NCBI RefSeq assembly: GCF_001514205.1 | Contig: NZ_KQ948774.1 | Location: 1 to 64,000, forward strand | Direction: 5' to 3' | DNA length: 64,000 nucleotides | Source of the DNA: Streptomyces griseoruber | GTDB lineage: Bacteria; Actinomycetota; Actinomycetes; Streptomycetales; Streptomycetaceae | Shown here: one piece after another, positions 42,996 to 53,100 of the stretch | How the letters are laid out: each line of letters starts with the position of its first letter | Numbering within the stretch: position 1 is the stretch's first letter | Program-made: the position numbers and the translations under genes | The notes under the pieces: generated by a model | What the model saw: only the letters and a program-made list of their open reading frames with translations | The model's database searches: none | Told to the model about the DNA's origin: nothing

Positions 42996-43220
42996 ATGTA
43001 CGAGTACGAGATCCAGCAGGCCCGTGCCGCCGAGCTGCTGCGCCGGGCCGCGCACGAGCGGCTGGCCCGCGAGGCCGTCCGCGGCCGCCGCGCCGCCCGC
43101 CGCGAGGCCGCCCGGCGCACCGAGCGGGCCGCCCGTGCCGCTCGGGAGACCGAGGCCGACGGCGACGGCGCATCCCCCGGCGCCCGGCCCCGCACCCCCC
43201 GGTCCGCCCGTCCGGCATGA
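42996..43220 (+). CDS. Small Arg/Ala-rich helical protein
   Basis: 74 residues: YEYEIQQARAAELLRRAAHE then alternating Arg/Ala helices and a Pro-rich basic tail. AGGGGG sits eight bases before the ATG, and codon positions look coding. Short proteins of this composition occur upstream of regulators in other Streptomyces as far as I remember, without known function. It is highly basic and could bind nucleic acid. Its stop codon overlaps an ATG (43217) in the frame of the LuxR gene. Confidence 0.65.
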   Translation: MYEYEIQQARAAELLRRAAHERLAREAVRGRRAARREAARRTERAARAARETEADGDGASPGARPRTPRSARPA

Positions 43221-43290
43221 CCGCCGGGACCGGGCCGGAGGGCGGCCGCACAGGGGTCGGCCGCCCTCCGGCACCGACGGGCACAAGGCC

Positions 43291-43437
43291 CGTGCCGACA
43301 ACGAGCGGGCCCGTGCCGACAACGAGCGGGCCCGTGCCGACAACGAGCGGGCCCGTGCCGACAACGAGCGGGCCCGTGCCGACAACGAGCGGGCCCGTAC
43401 CGCTAACAAGTGGGCCCGGACCGATATCAAGTGGGCC
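43291..43437 (+). repeat. 21-bp tandem repeat, five perfect and two degenerate copies
   Basis: The unit CGTGCCGACAACGAGCGGGC + C starts at 43291, 43312, 43333, 43354 and 43375; degenerate copies start at 43396 and 43417. In the frame of the LuxR gene it encodes PVPTTSG; in another plus frame, ARADNER. The degenerate copies need rare CTA and ATA codons in the LuxR frame, which argues against translation there. Confidence 0.95.
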
Positions 43438-43456
43438 GGTGTCGCACCCGCGTGCG

Positions 43457-46444
43457 ATGCTCGCCCCCGTGGAGACCAGGTCCGTCAGTCCCGTCTTCGT
43501 CGGCCGCCGCGACGAGCTCGACCTCCTGAACGACGCGCTCACCCGCGCCGCCGCCGGAGAGCCGCAGGCGTTCCTGATCGGCGGCGAGGCCGGGGTCGGC
43601 AAGACCCGCCTCGTCGAGGAGTACACGGCCGACGCCGCCCGCCGGGGTGCCGTCGTCGCGCTCGGCGGCTGTGTGGAGATCGGCGCCGACGGGCTGCCCT
43701 TCGCCCCCTTCTCCACCGCCCTGCGCGCGCTGCGCCGCGCCCTGCCGGACGAACTGGCCGCCGCCGCGGCCGGGCAGGAGACGGAACTCGCCCGGCTGCT
43801 GCCCGAGATGGGGGAGACCCGGCCGGGGCGGCACGACGAGGAGGGCATGGCCCGCCTGTTCGAGCTCACCGCCCGTCTCCTGGAGCGCGTCACCGCCGAC
43901 CGCACGGTCGTCCTCGCCCTGGAGGACCTGCACTGGGCCGACGCCTCCACCCGCCACCTGCTCTCCTACCTGCTGCGCACCCTGCGCACCGGCCGCCTCG
44001 TCGTCCTCGCCACCTACCGCGCCGACGACATCCACCGCCGCCACCCGCTGCGGCCCCTGCTCGCCGAACTCGACCGGCTGCGCACCCTCCGGCGCCTCGA
44101 ACTCGGCCGTCTCACACGTGAGGAGACGGGTCGTCAGATCGCCGGCATCCTCGCCCAGGAGCCCGACCCGGCCCAGGTCGACGACATCTTCGAACGCTCC
44201 GACGGCAACGCCTTCTTCGTCGAGGAACTCGCCGTCGCCGCCCACGAGGGCTGCTGCACCGGCCTCACCGACTCCCTGCGTGATCTGCTCCTGGTCCGAG
44301 TCGAGGCGCTGCCCGAGACCGCCCAGCTCGTCACCCGGATCGTCGCCGAGGGCGGCTCCACCGTCGAGTACCGGCTGCTGGAGGCCGTCGCCCGGCTCTC
44401 CGAGGACGAGCTGATCACGGCGCTGCGGGCCGCGGTGGACGCCAACCTCCTGCTCGCCACCCCCGACGGCGACGGCTACCGCTTCCGTCACTCCCTCGTC
44501 CGCGAGGCCGTCGGCGACGATCTGCTCCCCGGTGAACGCTCCCGCCTCAACCGCCGCTACGCCGAGGCCCTCGAAGCCCGCCCGACCCTCGTCCCCGCCG
44601 AGGAGCGAGTGATGCGGCTGGCCAGCTACTGGTACCACGCCCATGAGCCGGCCAAGGCCCTGCCCGCCGTCCTGGACGCCTCCGTCGCGGCCCGCTCCCG
44701 GAGCGCCTACAGCGAGCAACTGCGGCTCCTGGAAAGGGCGATGGAGCTGTGGGACACGGCTCCCGAGGAGGTACGGTCCCGGCTGCGCCCCGTGGACTAC
44801 ACCGAGGCCTACCCTCCGTGCGGCTGCGACCCCGCCACCACCCCGCTCCGCTACCTCGACCTCATGGCCGAGGCCGCCGTCGCCGGCCGCTTCTGCGGGG
44901 AACGCGAACGCGCCTTCAAGATCACCAAGCGGGCGCTGCGGCTCCTCGCCGACGAGAACGACCCCCAGCGCGCCGCCTGGTTCTGGGTCCAGCGCTCCCG
45001 GCTGGTGCGCTCCCTGGGCCGGGGCAGCGGCCGCGAGGAACTGGCCCGGGCCCAGGACCTGGTCCGCGGCCTGCCGCCCAGCGAGGTGCACGCCCAGGTG
45101 CTCACCCGCGCCGCCAACTGGTCCATGATCCACTCGCCCGGGCCCGAGGCGTACGGCGACGCCGAGCGCGCGGTGGAGTACGCCAGGATGGTCGGCGCCC
45201 GCGAGACCGAGCTCGACGCCCGCCAGGTCCTCGGCACCCTCATGGTCGGCTCCGGCGACATCGAGACCGGGCTGGCCGAGATGTACGAGGTGAAGGAGCG
45301 GGCCCTGGCCGAGGACATCACGTCCGTCGCGCTCAGCGTCTACATCAACCTCCCCTCCGAACTGGAGGCGGTCGGCCGCTCCCGGGACGCCGTGACCCTC
45401 CTCGAGGAGGGCGTCGCCTTCGCCGGACGGCACGGGCTCAACGACACCAAGGCCTGGGTGTGCGGAAACCTCGCCGAGTCCCTGTTCTCCCTGGGCCGTT
45501 GGGACGAGTCGGCGGCCGCCTCCGCAGCGGTCGCCGACCGGGTCGGGCAGGGTGTGGCCGCACAGGGCATCCACGCCACCCGCCGCGCGGAACTCGCCCT
45601 GGCCCGAGGCGACTTCGCGGAAGCCCAACGTCAACTCACCGCCGCTCAGGGATTCTTCGGCGCCCATGAACGTGCCGCCCAGCACCACCTGCCGCTCACC
45701 CGGATCGCGGTCGCCCTGGCCGTCGCCGAGGGCCGCCCCGCCGAGGCCCGCGCCCACCTCGAACGCGCCCTGGAACCCGGCTTCCCGCCCGGCGCCCAGC
45801 GCTACGCCTGGCCCCTGCTGATCACCGCCGCCGAGGCCGGCCCCGACCTCCTGGACGCGCTCCGCAAGGCCGCCAGGTCGGTCGCGACCCCCGCCCCGGT
45901 CTGGCAGGCGCACGCGGACTGGCTCCGCGCCGAACTGCTGCGCGCCGAGGGCCGCACCGACCCCGACGACTGGTCCGAGGTGGTCACCGCCTTCGAGCGG
46001 CTGGAACGCCCCTACGACCTCGCCCGCACCCGGCACCGCCTCGCCGAGGCCCTGCTCGCGGCGGGCGACGAGGACCGCGAGCGGGCGACCGAACTGCTGC
46101 GCCTCGCCCACGCCGTCGCCACCCACCTCGGCGCCCGCCCCCTGACCGACACCGTGGCCTCCCTGGCCCAGCGGGCCCGCATCCCCCTCACCCCGGACAC
46201 CTCCACGGACCCCGCCGACACCCTCGGCCTCACCAGCCGGGAACGCGACGTCCTGCGCCTGGTCTGCGCCGGCCGCACCAACCGCCAGATCGCCGCCGCA
46301 CTCTTCATCTCCCCGAAGACGGCCAGCGTGCACGTCTCCAACATCCTCGCCAAGCTGGGCGTCTCGGGCCGGGGAGAGGCGGCCGCCCTGGCCCACCGGC
46401 TGGGGGTGTTCCCACCGGAGCCGGGAGAGCGCGCGCTCGCCTGA
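43457..46444 (+). CDS. Large LuxR-family regulator with AAA ATPase (LAL/MalT-like)
   Basis: 995 residues from ATG 43457. FVGRRDELDLLNDAL opens an AAA_16 domain with Walker A GGEAGVGKT and Walker B VVLALEDLHWAD; a long TPR-like helical region follows (about 350-900) and a LuxR helix-turn-helix ends it (about 920-980, LTSRERDVLRLVCAGRTNRQ, SPKTASVHVSNIL). Such regulators activate transcription after ligand and ATP binding. Start is uncertain: GTG 43469 is possible, and ATG 43217 overlaps the previous stop codon but would include the 21-bp repeats. No target operon is adjacent on the same strand. Confidence 0.9.
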   Translation: MLAPVETRSVSPVFVGRRDELDLLNDALTRAAAGEPQAFLIGGEAGVGKTRLVEEYTADAARRGAVVALGGCVEIGADGLPFAPFSTALRALRRALPDELAAAAAGQETELARLLPEMGETRPGRHDEEGMARLFELTARLLERVTADRTVVLALEDLHWADASTRHLLSYLLRTLRTGRLVVLATYRADDIHRRHPLRPLLAELDRLRTLRRLELGRLTREETGRQIAGILAQEPDPAQVDDIFERSDGNAFFVEELAVAAHEGCCTGLTDSLRDLLLVRVEALPETAQLVTRIVAEGGSTVEYRLLEAVARLSEDELITALRAAVDANLLLATPDGDGYRFRHSLVREAVGDDLLPGERSRLNRRYAEALEARPTLVPAEERVMRLASYWYHAHEPAKALPAVLDASVAARSRSAYSEQLRLLERAMELWDTAPEEVRSRLRPVDYTEAYPPCGCDPATTPLRYLDLMAEAAVAGRFCGERERAFKITKRALRLLADENDPQRAAWFWVQRSRLVRSLGRGSGREELARAQDLVRGLPPSEVHAQVLTRAANWSMIHSPGPEAYGDAERAVEYARMVGARETELDARQVLGTLMVGSGDIETGLAEMYEVKERALAEDITSVALSVYINLPSELEAVGRSRDAVTLLEEGVAFAGRHGLNDTKAWVCGNLAESLFSLGRWDESAAASAAVADRVGQGVAAQGIHATRRAELALARGDFAEAQRQLTAAQGFFGAHERAAQHHLPLTRIAVALAVAEGRPAEARAHLERALEPGFPPGAQRYAWPLLITAAEAGPDLLDALRKAARSVATPAPVWQAHADWLRAELLRAEGRTDPDDWSEVVTAFERLERPYDLARTRHRLAEALLAAGDEDRERATELLRLAHAVATHLGARPLTDTVASLAQRARIPLTPDTSTDPADTLGLTSRERDVLRLVCAGRTNRQIAAALFISPKTASVHVSNILAKLGVSGRGEAAALAHRLGVFPPEPGERALA

Positions 46445-46483
46445 GGCCGAGGACCAGGCCCGGCGGGCCCCGCCCGGCTCCCG

Positions 46484-47644
46484 TCAGCTCACCTTCAGCT
46501 CCAGGATCCGGTCGTCACCCTTCTCCGGGTCGCCGCGGCCGTCCGTGTTGCTGGTGGTGACCCAGAGTCTGTCGCCGCCCGCCGCGACCACCGTGCGCAG
46601 ACGGCCGTGGTCGCCCTGGAGGAAGGACTGGGGGTCGGCCGAGGCCTCGGTGCCCTTGAGGGGGATGCGCCACAGACGCTGTCCCTTCAGACCGGCCATC
46701 CAGATCGAGCCCTCGGCGTAGGCGATGCCGCTGGGGGAGGCGTCGTCGGTGTGCCACTCGGCTATCGGGTTCACGTACGCGCTGTCGTCCGACTCGCCCT
46801 CGGCCGCCGGCCAGCCGTAGTTGCCGCCCGGCTTGATCGCGTTCAGCTCGTCCCAGGTGTTCTGGCCGAACTCCGAGGCGAACAGCCGCTGTTCGGAGTC
46901 CCAGGCCAGCCCCTGCACGTTCCGGTGGCCGTACGAGTACACCGCGGAGTCGGGGAAGGGGTTGCCGGGAGCCGGTTCGCCCTCGGGGGTCAGCCGCAGG
47001 ATCTTGCCGCCCAGGGACTCCTTGTCCTGGGCCAGCCCCCGGTCGCCGCTCTCGCCCGTGCCGACGTACAGCATCCCGTCGGGGCCGAAGGCGATCCGGC
47101 CGCCGTTGTGGATCATGCCCTTGGGGATGCCCTTGAAGACCGTGTCCGGCGCGCCGAGCCGGTCACCGGCGGGCCGCTTCGGGTCGTAGATCATCCGGAC
47201 GATCCGGTTGTCCGAGACGGAGGTGAGGTACGCGTAGACCATGTGGTCCGAGGCGTAGTCGGGGGAGAGGGCGAGGCCGAGCAGTCCGCCCTCGCCGGCC
47301 GCGGAGACCCCCGGGACCTCGCCGACCTCGGTCTTCCTGCCGGTCGACTCGTCCACGTGGGTGATCGTGCCCTCGTCGCGCGAGGCGACCAGGAGTCCGC
47401 CCTCGGGGAGCGGGGCCAGGCCCCACGGCGAGTTCAGGCCCTCGGCGACCGTGCGCACCACCTCGACCGTGCCCTTCGCGGGCGGGGTCTCCTCGGCGCT
47501 CGGGGAGGACGAGCCCTGGACCGCCGTACGGCTCGCGGACGCGCTCGGGCCGGCCCCGGACGACCCTCCGTCGCCCGAGGAGCAGCCGGCCGTCAACAGC
47601 AGCGCACCCGCGGCCAGCCCGGCCGTCACCACTCCACGTCGCAC
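46484..47644 (-). CDS. Lipoprotein of the glucose/sorbosone dehydrogenase family
   Basis: 386 residues. Lipobox LLTAGC with Cys near 21, a Ser/Gly linker, then a GSDH beta propeller: GLNSPWGLAPLPEGGLLVASR, GEGGLLGLALSPDY, NGGRIAFGPDGMLYVGTGESGD, YGHRNVQGLAWD and ELNAIKPGGNYGWP. Soluble PQQ glucose dehydrogenases share this fold; whether PQQ binds here is unproven, and many actinobacterial members look non-enzymatic. GTG 47644 has AAGGGAG upstream. Convergent with the LuxR gene, 39 bp apart. Confidence 0.92.
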   Translation of the reverse strand: MRRGVVTAGLAAGALLLTAGCSSGDGGSSGAGPSASASRTAVQGSSSPSAEETPPAKGTVEVVRTVAEGLNSPWGLAPLPEGGLLVASRDEGTITHVDESTGRKTEVGEVPGVSAAGEGGLLGLALSPDYASDHMVYAYLTSVSDNRIVRMIYDPKRPAGDRLGAPDTVFKGIPKGMIHNGGRIAFGPDGMLYVGTGESGDRGLAQDKESLGGKILRLTPEGEPAPGNPFPDSAVYSYGHRNVQGLAWDSEQRLFASEFGQNTWDELNAIKPGGNYGWPAAEGESDDSAYVNPIAEWHTDDASPSGIAYAEGSIWMAGLKGQRLWRIPLKGTEASADPQSFLQGDHGRLRTVVAAGGDRLWVTTSNTDGRGDPEKGDDRILELKVS

Positions 47645-47769
47645 GATCCCGCTCCCTTCGACACGGCGGTCCCGCGGCAGCTTCCACCTGTCCCTACGCG
47701 GAACCCGCCCCGCAGGTTCCCGATCCCCGCCGGTCCCACCCGAAAGCGGCACCGGAAACCGCGCGGAGC

Positions 47770-48768
47770 TCACTCCCACGATCCCTGGGCGGCGGGCAGC
47801 TCCGCCACCTCGGCCAGGTCCCGGGGCGTCAGCCGCAGTCCGGCCGCACCGGCGTTCTCCGCCACCCACCGCTCCTGCTTGGCCCCCGGCACCGGCACCA
47901 CGTGCCGCCCCTGCGCCAGCACCCACGCCAGCGCCACCTGCGCCGCCGTCACCGCCTCCCCGTGCCGCGCGGCCACCCGGCGCAGACCGGCGACCACGGA
48001 CTGGTTCGCGGCCATCATCTCGGCGGTGAAACGGGGGTGCCGGGCCCGCATGTCGTCCGGTTCGAAGCCCTCGCCCGGGGTCAGGGTGCCGGTGAGGAAA
48101 CCATTCCCCAGAGGCATCGCCGCCAGAAAGCCCACCCCGCGCTCCGCGCACCACGGCAGCAGCGCGTCCAGGGCCTCCGGCGACCAGACCGACAGCTCGG
48201 CCTCCACCGCGCTCACCGGGAACACCTGCTGCAACCGCCGCAACTGCCCGATCGTCGCGTCGTGCAGCCGCCCGCCGGAGCGCCGGCCGCCCCGCGCGCC
48301 CACCGCGCACAGCCCCAACGCCCGCACCTTGCCCGCCTGGACGAGCTCCGCCATCGCACCCCAGGTCTCCTCGACCGGGACCTCGGGGTCGGCGCGGTGC
48401 AGCTGGTACAGGTCGATGACCTCCGTCTGCAACCGCCGCAGCGACGCGTCGCAGGCCCGTCTCACGTACGCGGGGCGGCCGTTGGCCACGATGTGCTGCT
48501 CGCCCACGAGCAGACCGACCTTCGTCGACACGAACGCGTCCCCGCGCCGCTCCTTCAACACCCGCCCCAGCAGCAGCTCGTTGGTGAACGGGCCGTACAT
48601 GTCGGCCGTGTCCAGCAGCGTCGAGCCCAGGTCCAGTGCCCGGTGCACCGCCCTCACCGACTCCTCGCCCCGCCGCCGGGACCCGCTGTAACCCCAGCTC
48701 ATCGGCATGCACCCGAGTCCGACGGCCCCCACCGAGAGCGCCCCCACACCGATCGTCCTGCGCTCCAC
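47770..48768 (-). CDS. Aldo/keto reductase
   Basis: 332 residues. GVGALSVGAVGLGCMPMSW, the active-site Asp/Tyr in LLDTADMYGP, Lys in FVSTKVGLL, His in LYQLHRADPE, and a C-terminal NADPH pocket (HVVPVPGAKQERWVAENAGA). AKR13-like. It reduces small aldehydes or ketones in the cytoplasm. GTG 48768 has GAGGGAGGG upstream and gives the family N-terminus; the open frame beyond it is antisense to the dehydrogenase gene. Divergent from that gene with a 75-bp gap. Confidence 0.93.
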   Translation of the reverse strand: MERRTIGVGALSVGAVGLGCMPMSWGYSGSRRRGEESVRAVHRALDLGSTLLDTADMYGPFTNELLLGRVLKERRGDAFVSTKVGLLVGEQHIVANGRPAYVRRACDASLRRLQTEVIDLYQLHRADPEVPVEETWGAMAELVQAGKVRALGLCAVGARGGRRSGGRLHDATIGQLRRLQQVFPVSAVEAELSVWSPEALDALLPWCAERGVGFLAAMPLGNGFLTGTLTPGEGFEPDDMRARHPRFTAEMMAANQSVVAGLRRVAARHGEAVTAAQVALAWVLAQGRHVVPVPGAKQERWVAENAGAAGLRLTPRDLAEVAELPAAQGSWE

Positions 48769-48831
48769 CTGCCCGCGACCCTCCCTCTTACGACCCCCCA
48801 ACCTAACCTCTGCACACGCGCGTACCTGAAT

Positions 48832-48837
48832 TAGCCT
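48832..48837 (+). promoter_or_regulatory. -10 box of a probable leaderless transcript (2-hydroxyacid dehydrogenase)
   Basis: TAGCCT, then exactly six bases, then the ATG at 48844; no ribosome site. Confidence 0.55.
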
Positions 48838-48843
48838 CCTGGC

Positions 48844-49818
48844 ATGAGCATCGACACACCCCGTGACGTATGGCTGCCCATCCCCCCGGAGGAGATCGAC
48901 GGTCTCCCGGAAGGGTTCGACTACCTCTTCTGGGACGGGGGAGCGGACGGCGATCAGCCGTATCCCGGCGACCCCGCCGACTGCGTGGTGTACGTCGTGC
49001 CGTACATGAAGGCGCAGCGGGTGCGGGTGGCACCGCTGGCCGAGATGCGGCGGGTGCGGGTCGTGCAGACGCTCACCGCAGGGGTGGACGACATCACCGC
49101 ACGGCTGGCGGACCTGCCGTCCGGTGTACGGCTCTGCAACGCGCGCGGGGTGCACGAGGCGAGCACCGCCGAGCTGGCGCTCACGCTGACGCTCGCCGCG
49201 CTGCGGGGCGTCCCGCAGTTCGTGCGGGCCCAGGAGCGGGGACACTGGGAGGGCGGCTTCCATCCGGCGCTCGCCGACAAGAACGTGCTGGTCGTCGGGT
49301 ACGGGGCCATCGGCGCCGCCATCGAGGACCGGCTTGTTCCGTTCGAGGTGGCGCGGGTGGCGCGCGTCGCGCGCTCCCAGCGCACGACGGCGCGCGGTCT
49401 TGTGCACCCCTTCACCGAACTGCCCGCCCTCCTGCCCGACGCGGACGTGGTCATCCTCTCCACCCCGCTCACCGAGACCACCCGCGGCCTGGTCGACACC
49501 GAGTTCCTGGCCCGCATGAAGGACGGCGCGCTGCTGGTCAACGTCGCCCGTGGCCCGGTCGTCGACACCAAGGCGCTGCTCGCCGAACTGGAGACCGGCC
49601 GCCTCACCGCCGCCCTGGACGTCACCGACCCCGAACCCCTGCCCCCCGCCCACCCGTTGTGGCGCGCGCCCGGTGTGCTGATCAGCCCCCACGTCGGCGG
49701 TCCCACCTCCGCCTTCCTGCCCCGTGCCAAGCGGCTGCTGGTGGACCAGTTGGGACGGTTCGTGAACCAGCAGCCTTTGCGCCACGTGATCCTGACGACG
49801 GGTGCGGCAGCCGTGTAG
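48844..49818 (+). CDS. D-isomer-specific 2-hydroxyacid dehydrogenase
   Basis: 324 residues. Dinucleotide motif VVGYGAIGAAIEDRL; catalytic Arg in NVARGPVVDT, Glu in DVTDPEPLPPAHPLW and His in ISPHVGGPTS. The usual acidic residue that selects NAD at the end of the second strand is replaced by a basic RVARVARSQR segment, which suggests NADPH preference as in glyoxylate/hydroxypyruvate reductases. Cytoplasmic. Leaderless promoter. Confidence 0.93.
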   Translation: MSIDTPRDVWLPIPPEEIDGLPEGFDYLFWDGGADGDQPYPGDPADCVVYVVPYMKAQRVRVAPLAEMRRVRVVQTLTAGVDDITARLADLPSGVRLCNARGVHEASTAELALTLTLAALRGVPQFVRAQERGHWEGGFHPALADKNVLVVGYGAIGAAIEDRLVPFEVARVARVARSQRTTARGLVHPFTELPALLPDADVVILSTPLTETTRGLVDTEFLARMKDGALLVNVARGPVVDTKALLAELETGRLTAALDVTDPEPLPPAHPLWRAPGVLISPHVGGPTSAFLPRAKRLLVDQLGRFVNQQPLRHVILTTGAAAV

Positions 49819-50186
49819 TCCGGTTCCGGCACCCTCCGCAGTCCCCCGGGCGCGGTCCGTACGCATATGCCGATGATCGTCACGGAGCGTAGAGAACCTA
49901 TGTCCCTGAGTGACGAGACTGGTGTATCGTCCCGACAGGGGCTGCGCCGCGACCTTTCGGCGCCTGGGACGGACATTTCAGACTTGTGAGGGGGGCGACG
50001 GGCGATGCACGGCCTATGGACGAACGATCCGACGCGGCGGAGCCGCCGGCGGCGGCCCTGGCGCACGGCCGCGAGCAGGCGCGGTCACGACACCCACCCC
50101 GGCCATCACCACCACCGGCACGGCGGCCGCAGGAAGCAGGCGCACCGGGACCCGAGGGACCCGGCGCCGCGGACGTGGGGGATCCG
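49819..50186. other. 368-bp leader before the second GGDEF-EAL gene
   Basis: No convincing gene. An in-frame extension of the next gene (GTG 49986 or ATG 50016) runs through here, but from 50016 to 50186 it uses many A-ending codons (CCA, TCA, GCA, GGA) and reads as Pro/Arg/Ala filler, so I treat it as untranslated. TATCGT at 49925-49930 is a possible -10 box and GGCGCC hairpin arms flank 49944-49965. Confidence 0.5.
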
Positions 50187-53100
50187 GTGAGTACCCCGAC
50201 GACCTCCACGACCCTCCTCGACGGAGTCGACCCGGCACCGCGCGACCGGTCCCCGGCGAAGACGCCGCCGACCGGCCGCCCGTCCTTCGGCGCCGGCCCG
50301 AACCTGGTCCACCAACTGGTGCTGGCCCTCGTCTGCGCGGGATACGCCGTCGGTTCCGCGCTCGGCTGGGGCTCCGACGAACTCGCCCTGATCATGGGCG
50401 ACTTCGGACTGACCGCCGCGGCGGGCACCGCCGCCGTCTCCTGCTTCCTCTACGCGCGCACCCGCCGCGTCCGCTTTCGACCCGCCTGGCTGCTCTTCGC
50501 CCTCTCCTCGGCCATGGCCGCCCTCGGCAATCTCGTCTGGGGGTGGTACGAGGTCGTCCTCGGGCGTCCCGTGCCCAGCCCCAGCTACGCCGACCTGTTC
50601 TTCCTGTGCTTCGCGCCCCCCGCGATCGTGGGGCTGCTGGTGCTGGCCGCCCGGCCCGTCACCAAGGCCGGCTGGGTCTGCCTGGTGCTGGACGCCTGGC
50701 TGATCGCCGGCTCGCTGCTCACGCTCTCCTGGAGCCTCGCCCTCGCCCAGGCCGCGAAGTTCGACGGGCCGAGCGTGGCGCACGCGGCGCTGTCGCTGGC
50801 CTACCCGCTGCTCGACATCGCCCTGGTGAGCATGGTGCTGGTCCTGCACTTCAGAAGGGCCTACGTGAACCGCACGGCGGTCAACACGGCCGTCGGCGCG
50901 CTCGCGCTGACCGTGATGTGCGACGCCCTGTTCACCTCGCCGCTCATGCACAACGACTACCACTCGGGCCAGCTCCTCGACGCGGGCTGGTTCGCGGGCT
51001 CCCTGCTCCTGGCGTACGCCCCCTGGGCCGCCTCCCGGCAGCAGGGCGCCGCCGACGAGGGACACACACGCGTGGTCCACGAGCACGTACCGGGACACCG
51101 CCCCGGCGGCCACCCGCACGCGGCCCCCCACCCCTCCGCCCAGACACCGCCGCAGGCACCCCCGCAGGGCGGTGACCACGGCCGGTACCCGGCCACCCGG
51201 CCCATCACCGGCTCCCTCGCCGCCCTCACCCCGTACCTCGCCGCCGCCGTCTGCACCCTGGGGATCCTCTACAACGTCCTCAACGGCCGCAGCGTCGACC
51301 GCGTGGTGCTGCTGACCGGCGGCGCGGTCGTGCTCGCCCTCGTGGTGCGCCAGGGGATCATGCTGCTGGACAACATCACCCTCACCCAGGAACTGGCGCA
51401 GAAGGAGAACCACTTCCGCTCCCTGGTGCAGGGCTCCAGCGACGTCATCATGATCGCCGCCCCCAGCGGCATCCTGCGGTACGTCTCCCCGGCCGCCGCC
51501 GGGGTCTACGGACGGCCCGCCGAAGCCCTGGTGGGCACCGAGCTGGCCGACCTCATCCACCCCGAGGACCTGGGCTGCGTGGTGCACGAGGTGCGCCGCT
51601 TCCTCGCCGCCAGCCCCCAGGACGAACCCACCACCCGCATCGAGTGCCGCTTCCGCTCCGGCGACGGGGGAGGCTGGCTCAACGTCGAGTCCACGGTCAA
51701 CCGCCACCACGGCGGCCTGATCTTCAACAGCCGGGACGTCACCGAACGGGTGCGCCTCCAGGCCCAGCTCCAGCACAACGCCGAGCACGACCCGCTCACC
51801 GACCTGCCCAACCGCGCCCTGTTCACCCGGCGCGTCCAGCAGGCCCTGTCCGGCCGCCGCAGCTCCGACCGCGGCACCGCCCTGCGCAACACCGCCGTCC
51901 TCTTCATCGACCTCGACGGCTTCAAGGCGGTCAACGACACCATCGGGCACCAGGCCGGGGACGCGCTCCTCGTCCAGGCCGCCCGCCGGCTCCAGGACGC
52001 CGTCCGCAAGGGCGACACCGCGTCCCGGCTGGGCGGCGACGAGTTCGCCGCGCTGATCGTCGGCGACACCACCCGCGACCGGGCCGCACGGGAGCGGCAC
52101 ATCCTGGAGCTCGCCGACCGCCTCAGGATCACCCTCTCGCAGCCCTATCTGATCGATGGCAACGACGTCAGGGTCGCCGCCTCCATCGGGGTCGCCTTCG
52201 CCGAACCGGGCCTCGGCGCCGGCGAGATCCTGCGCAACGCCGACCTCGCCATGTACCGCGCCAAGGCGGGCGGCAAGGGCCGGGTCGAGCTGTACAAGCC
52301 GCAGATGCAGCAGGACGTCGTACGCAAGGCGGAACTCGCCACGCGGCTGCGGGCCGCACTGCACGACGGCGAGTTCGCCCTGCTGCACCAGCCCGTGGTC
52401 CGGCTGGACGACGGCCGGATCTCGTCGGTCGCCGCACAGGCCCGCTGGCGCTCCTCCCAAGGGGTGCTGTTCACCCCCGCCGAGTTCCTGCGGGTCGCCG
52501 AGGACAGCGACCGGACCGCCGAACTGGGCCGCTGGATCCTGGAGGAGGCCGTCGAACAGGCCGCCGACCGGACCGCGAGCGGACTCACCGTCCCGGTGGC
52601 GGTCCGCATGAGCGCCCGCCGGCTGCTGGACCGGTCGATGCCGCTGGGCTCCGTGGAGGCCCTGCTCACCCGGCACGGACTGCCCTCCGGATCGCTGGTG
52701 ATCGAACTGGCGGACCTGGACCCCAAGGTGCCCCTGGACGAACTGGAGCGCCGTCTGGGCGCGCTGCGCCGCCTCGGCGTCCGGATCGCCCTCGACGGCT
52801 TCGGCGGCGGCTACGGCGCTCTCACCGCGCTGCGCCGGCTCCCCGTCGACGTGCTCAGGCTCGACCGCTCACTGGTCGAGGGGGTCGTCGAGTCCGCGCG
52901 GCTGCACAAGATCACCAGCGGGCTGCTGCGGCTCGCCTGCGACCTCGGGCTCCAGTCCGTGGCCGACGGTGTGGACCTGCCCGAGCAGGTCGTGGCCCTG
53001 CGCGCGATGGGCTGCACCCATGGCCAGGGCATGGCGTTCTCCGCGGCGCTCGACGAGTACCGGCTGCGCCGGGCCCTCGCCACCGGCCGCTACTCGGTGC

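Noticed and set aside
49986..50186. Upstream start (GTG 49986 or ATG 50016) for the PAS-GGDEF protein
   Set aside because: The added 57-67 residues are Pro/Arg filler with many A-ending codons, while GTG 50187 has a good ribosome site. Not excluded, only less likely.
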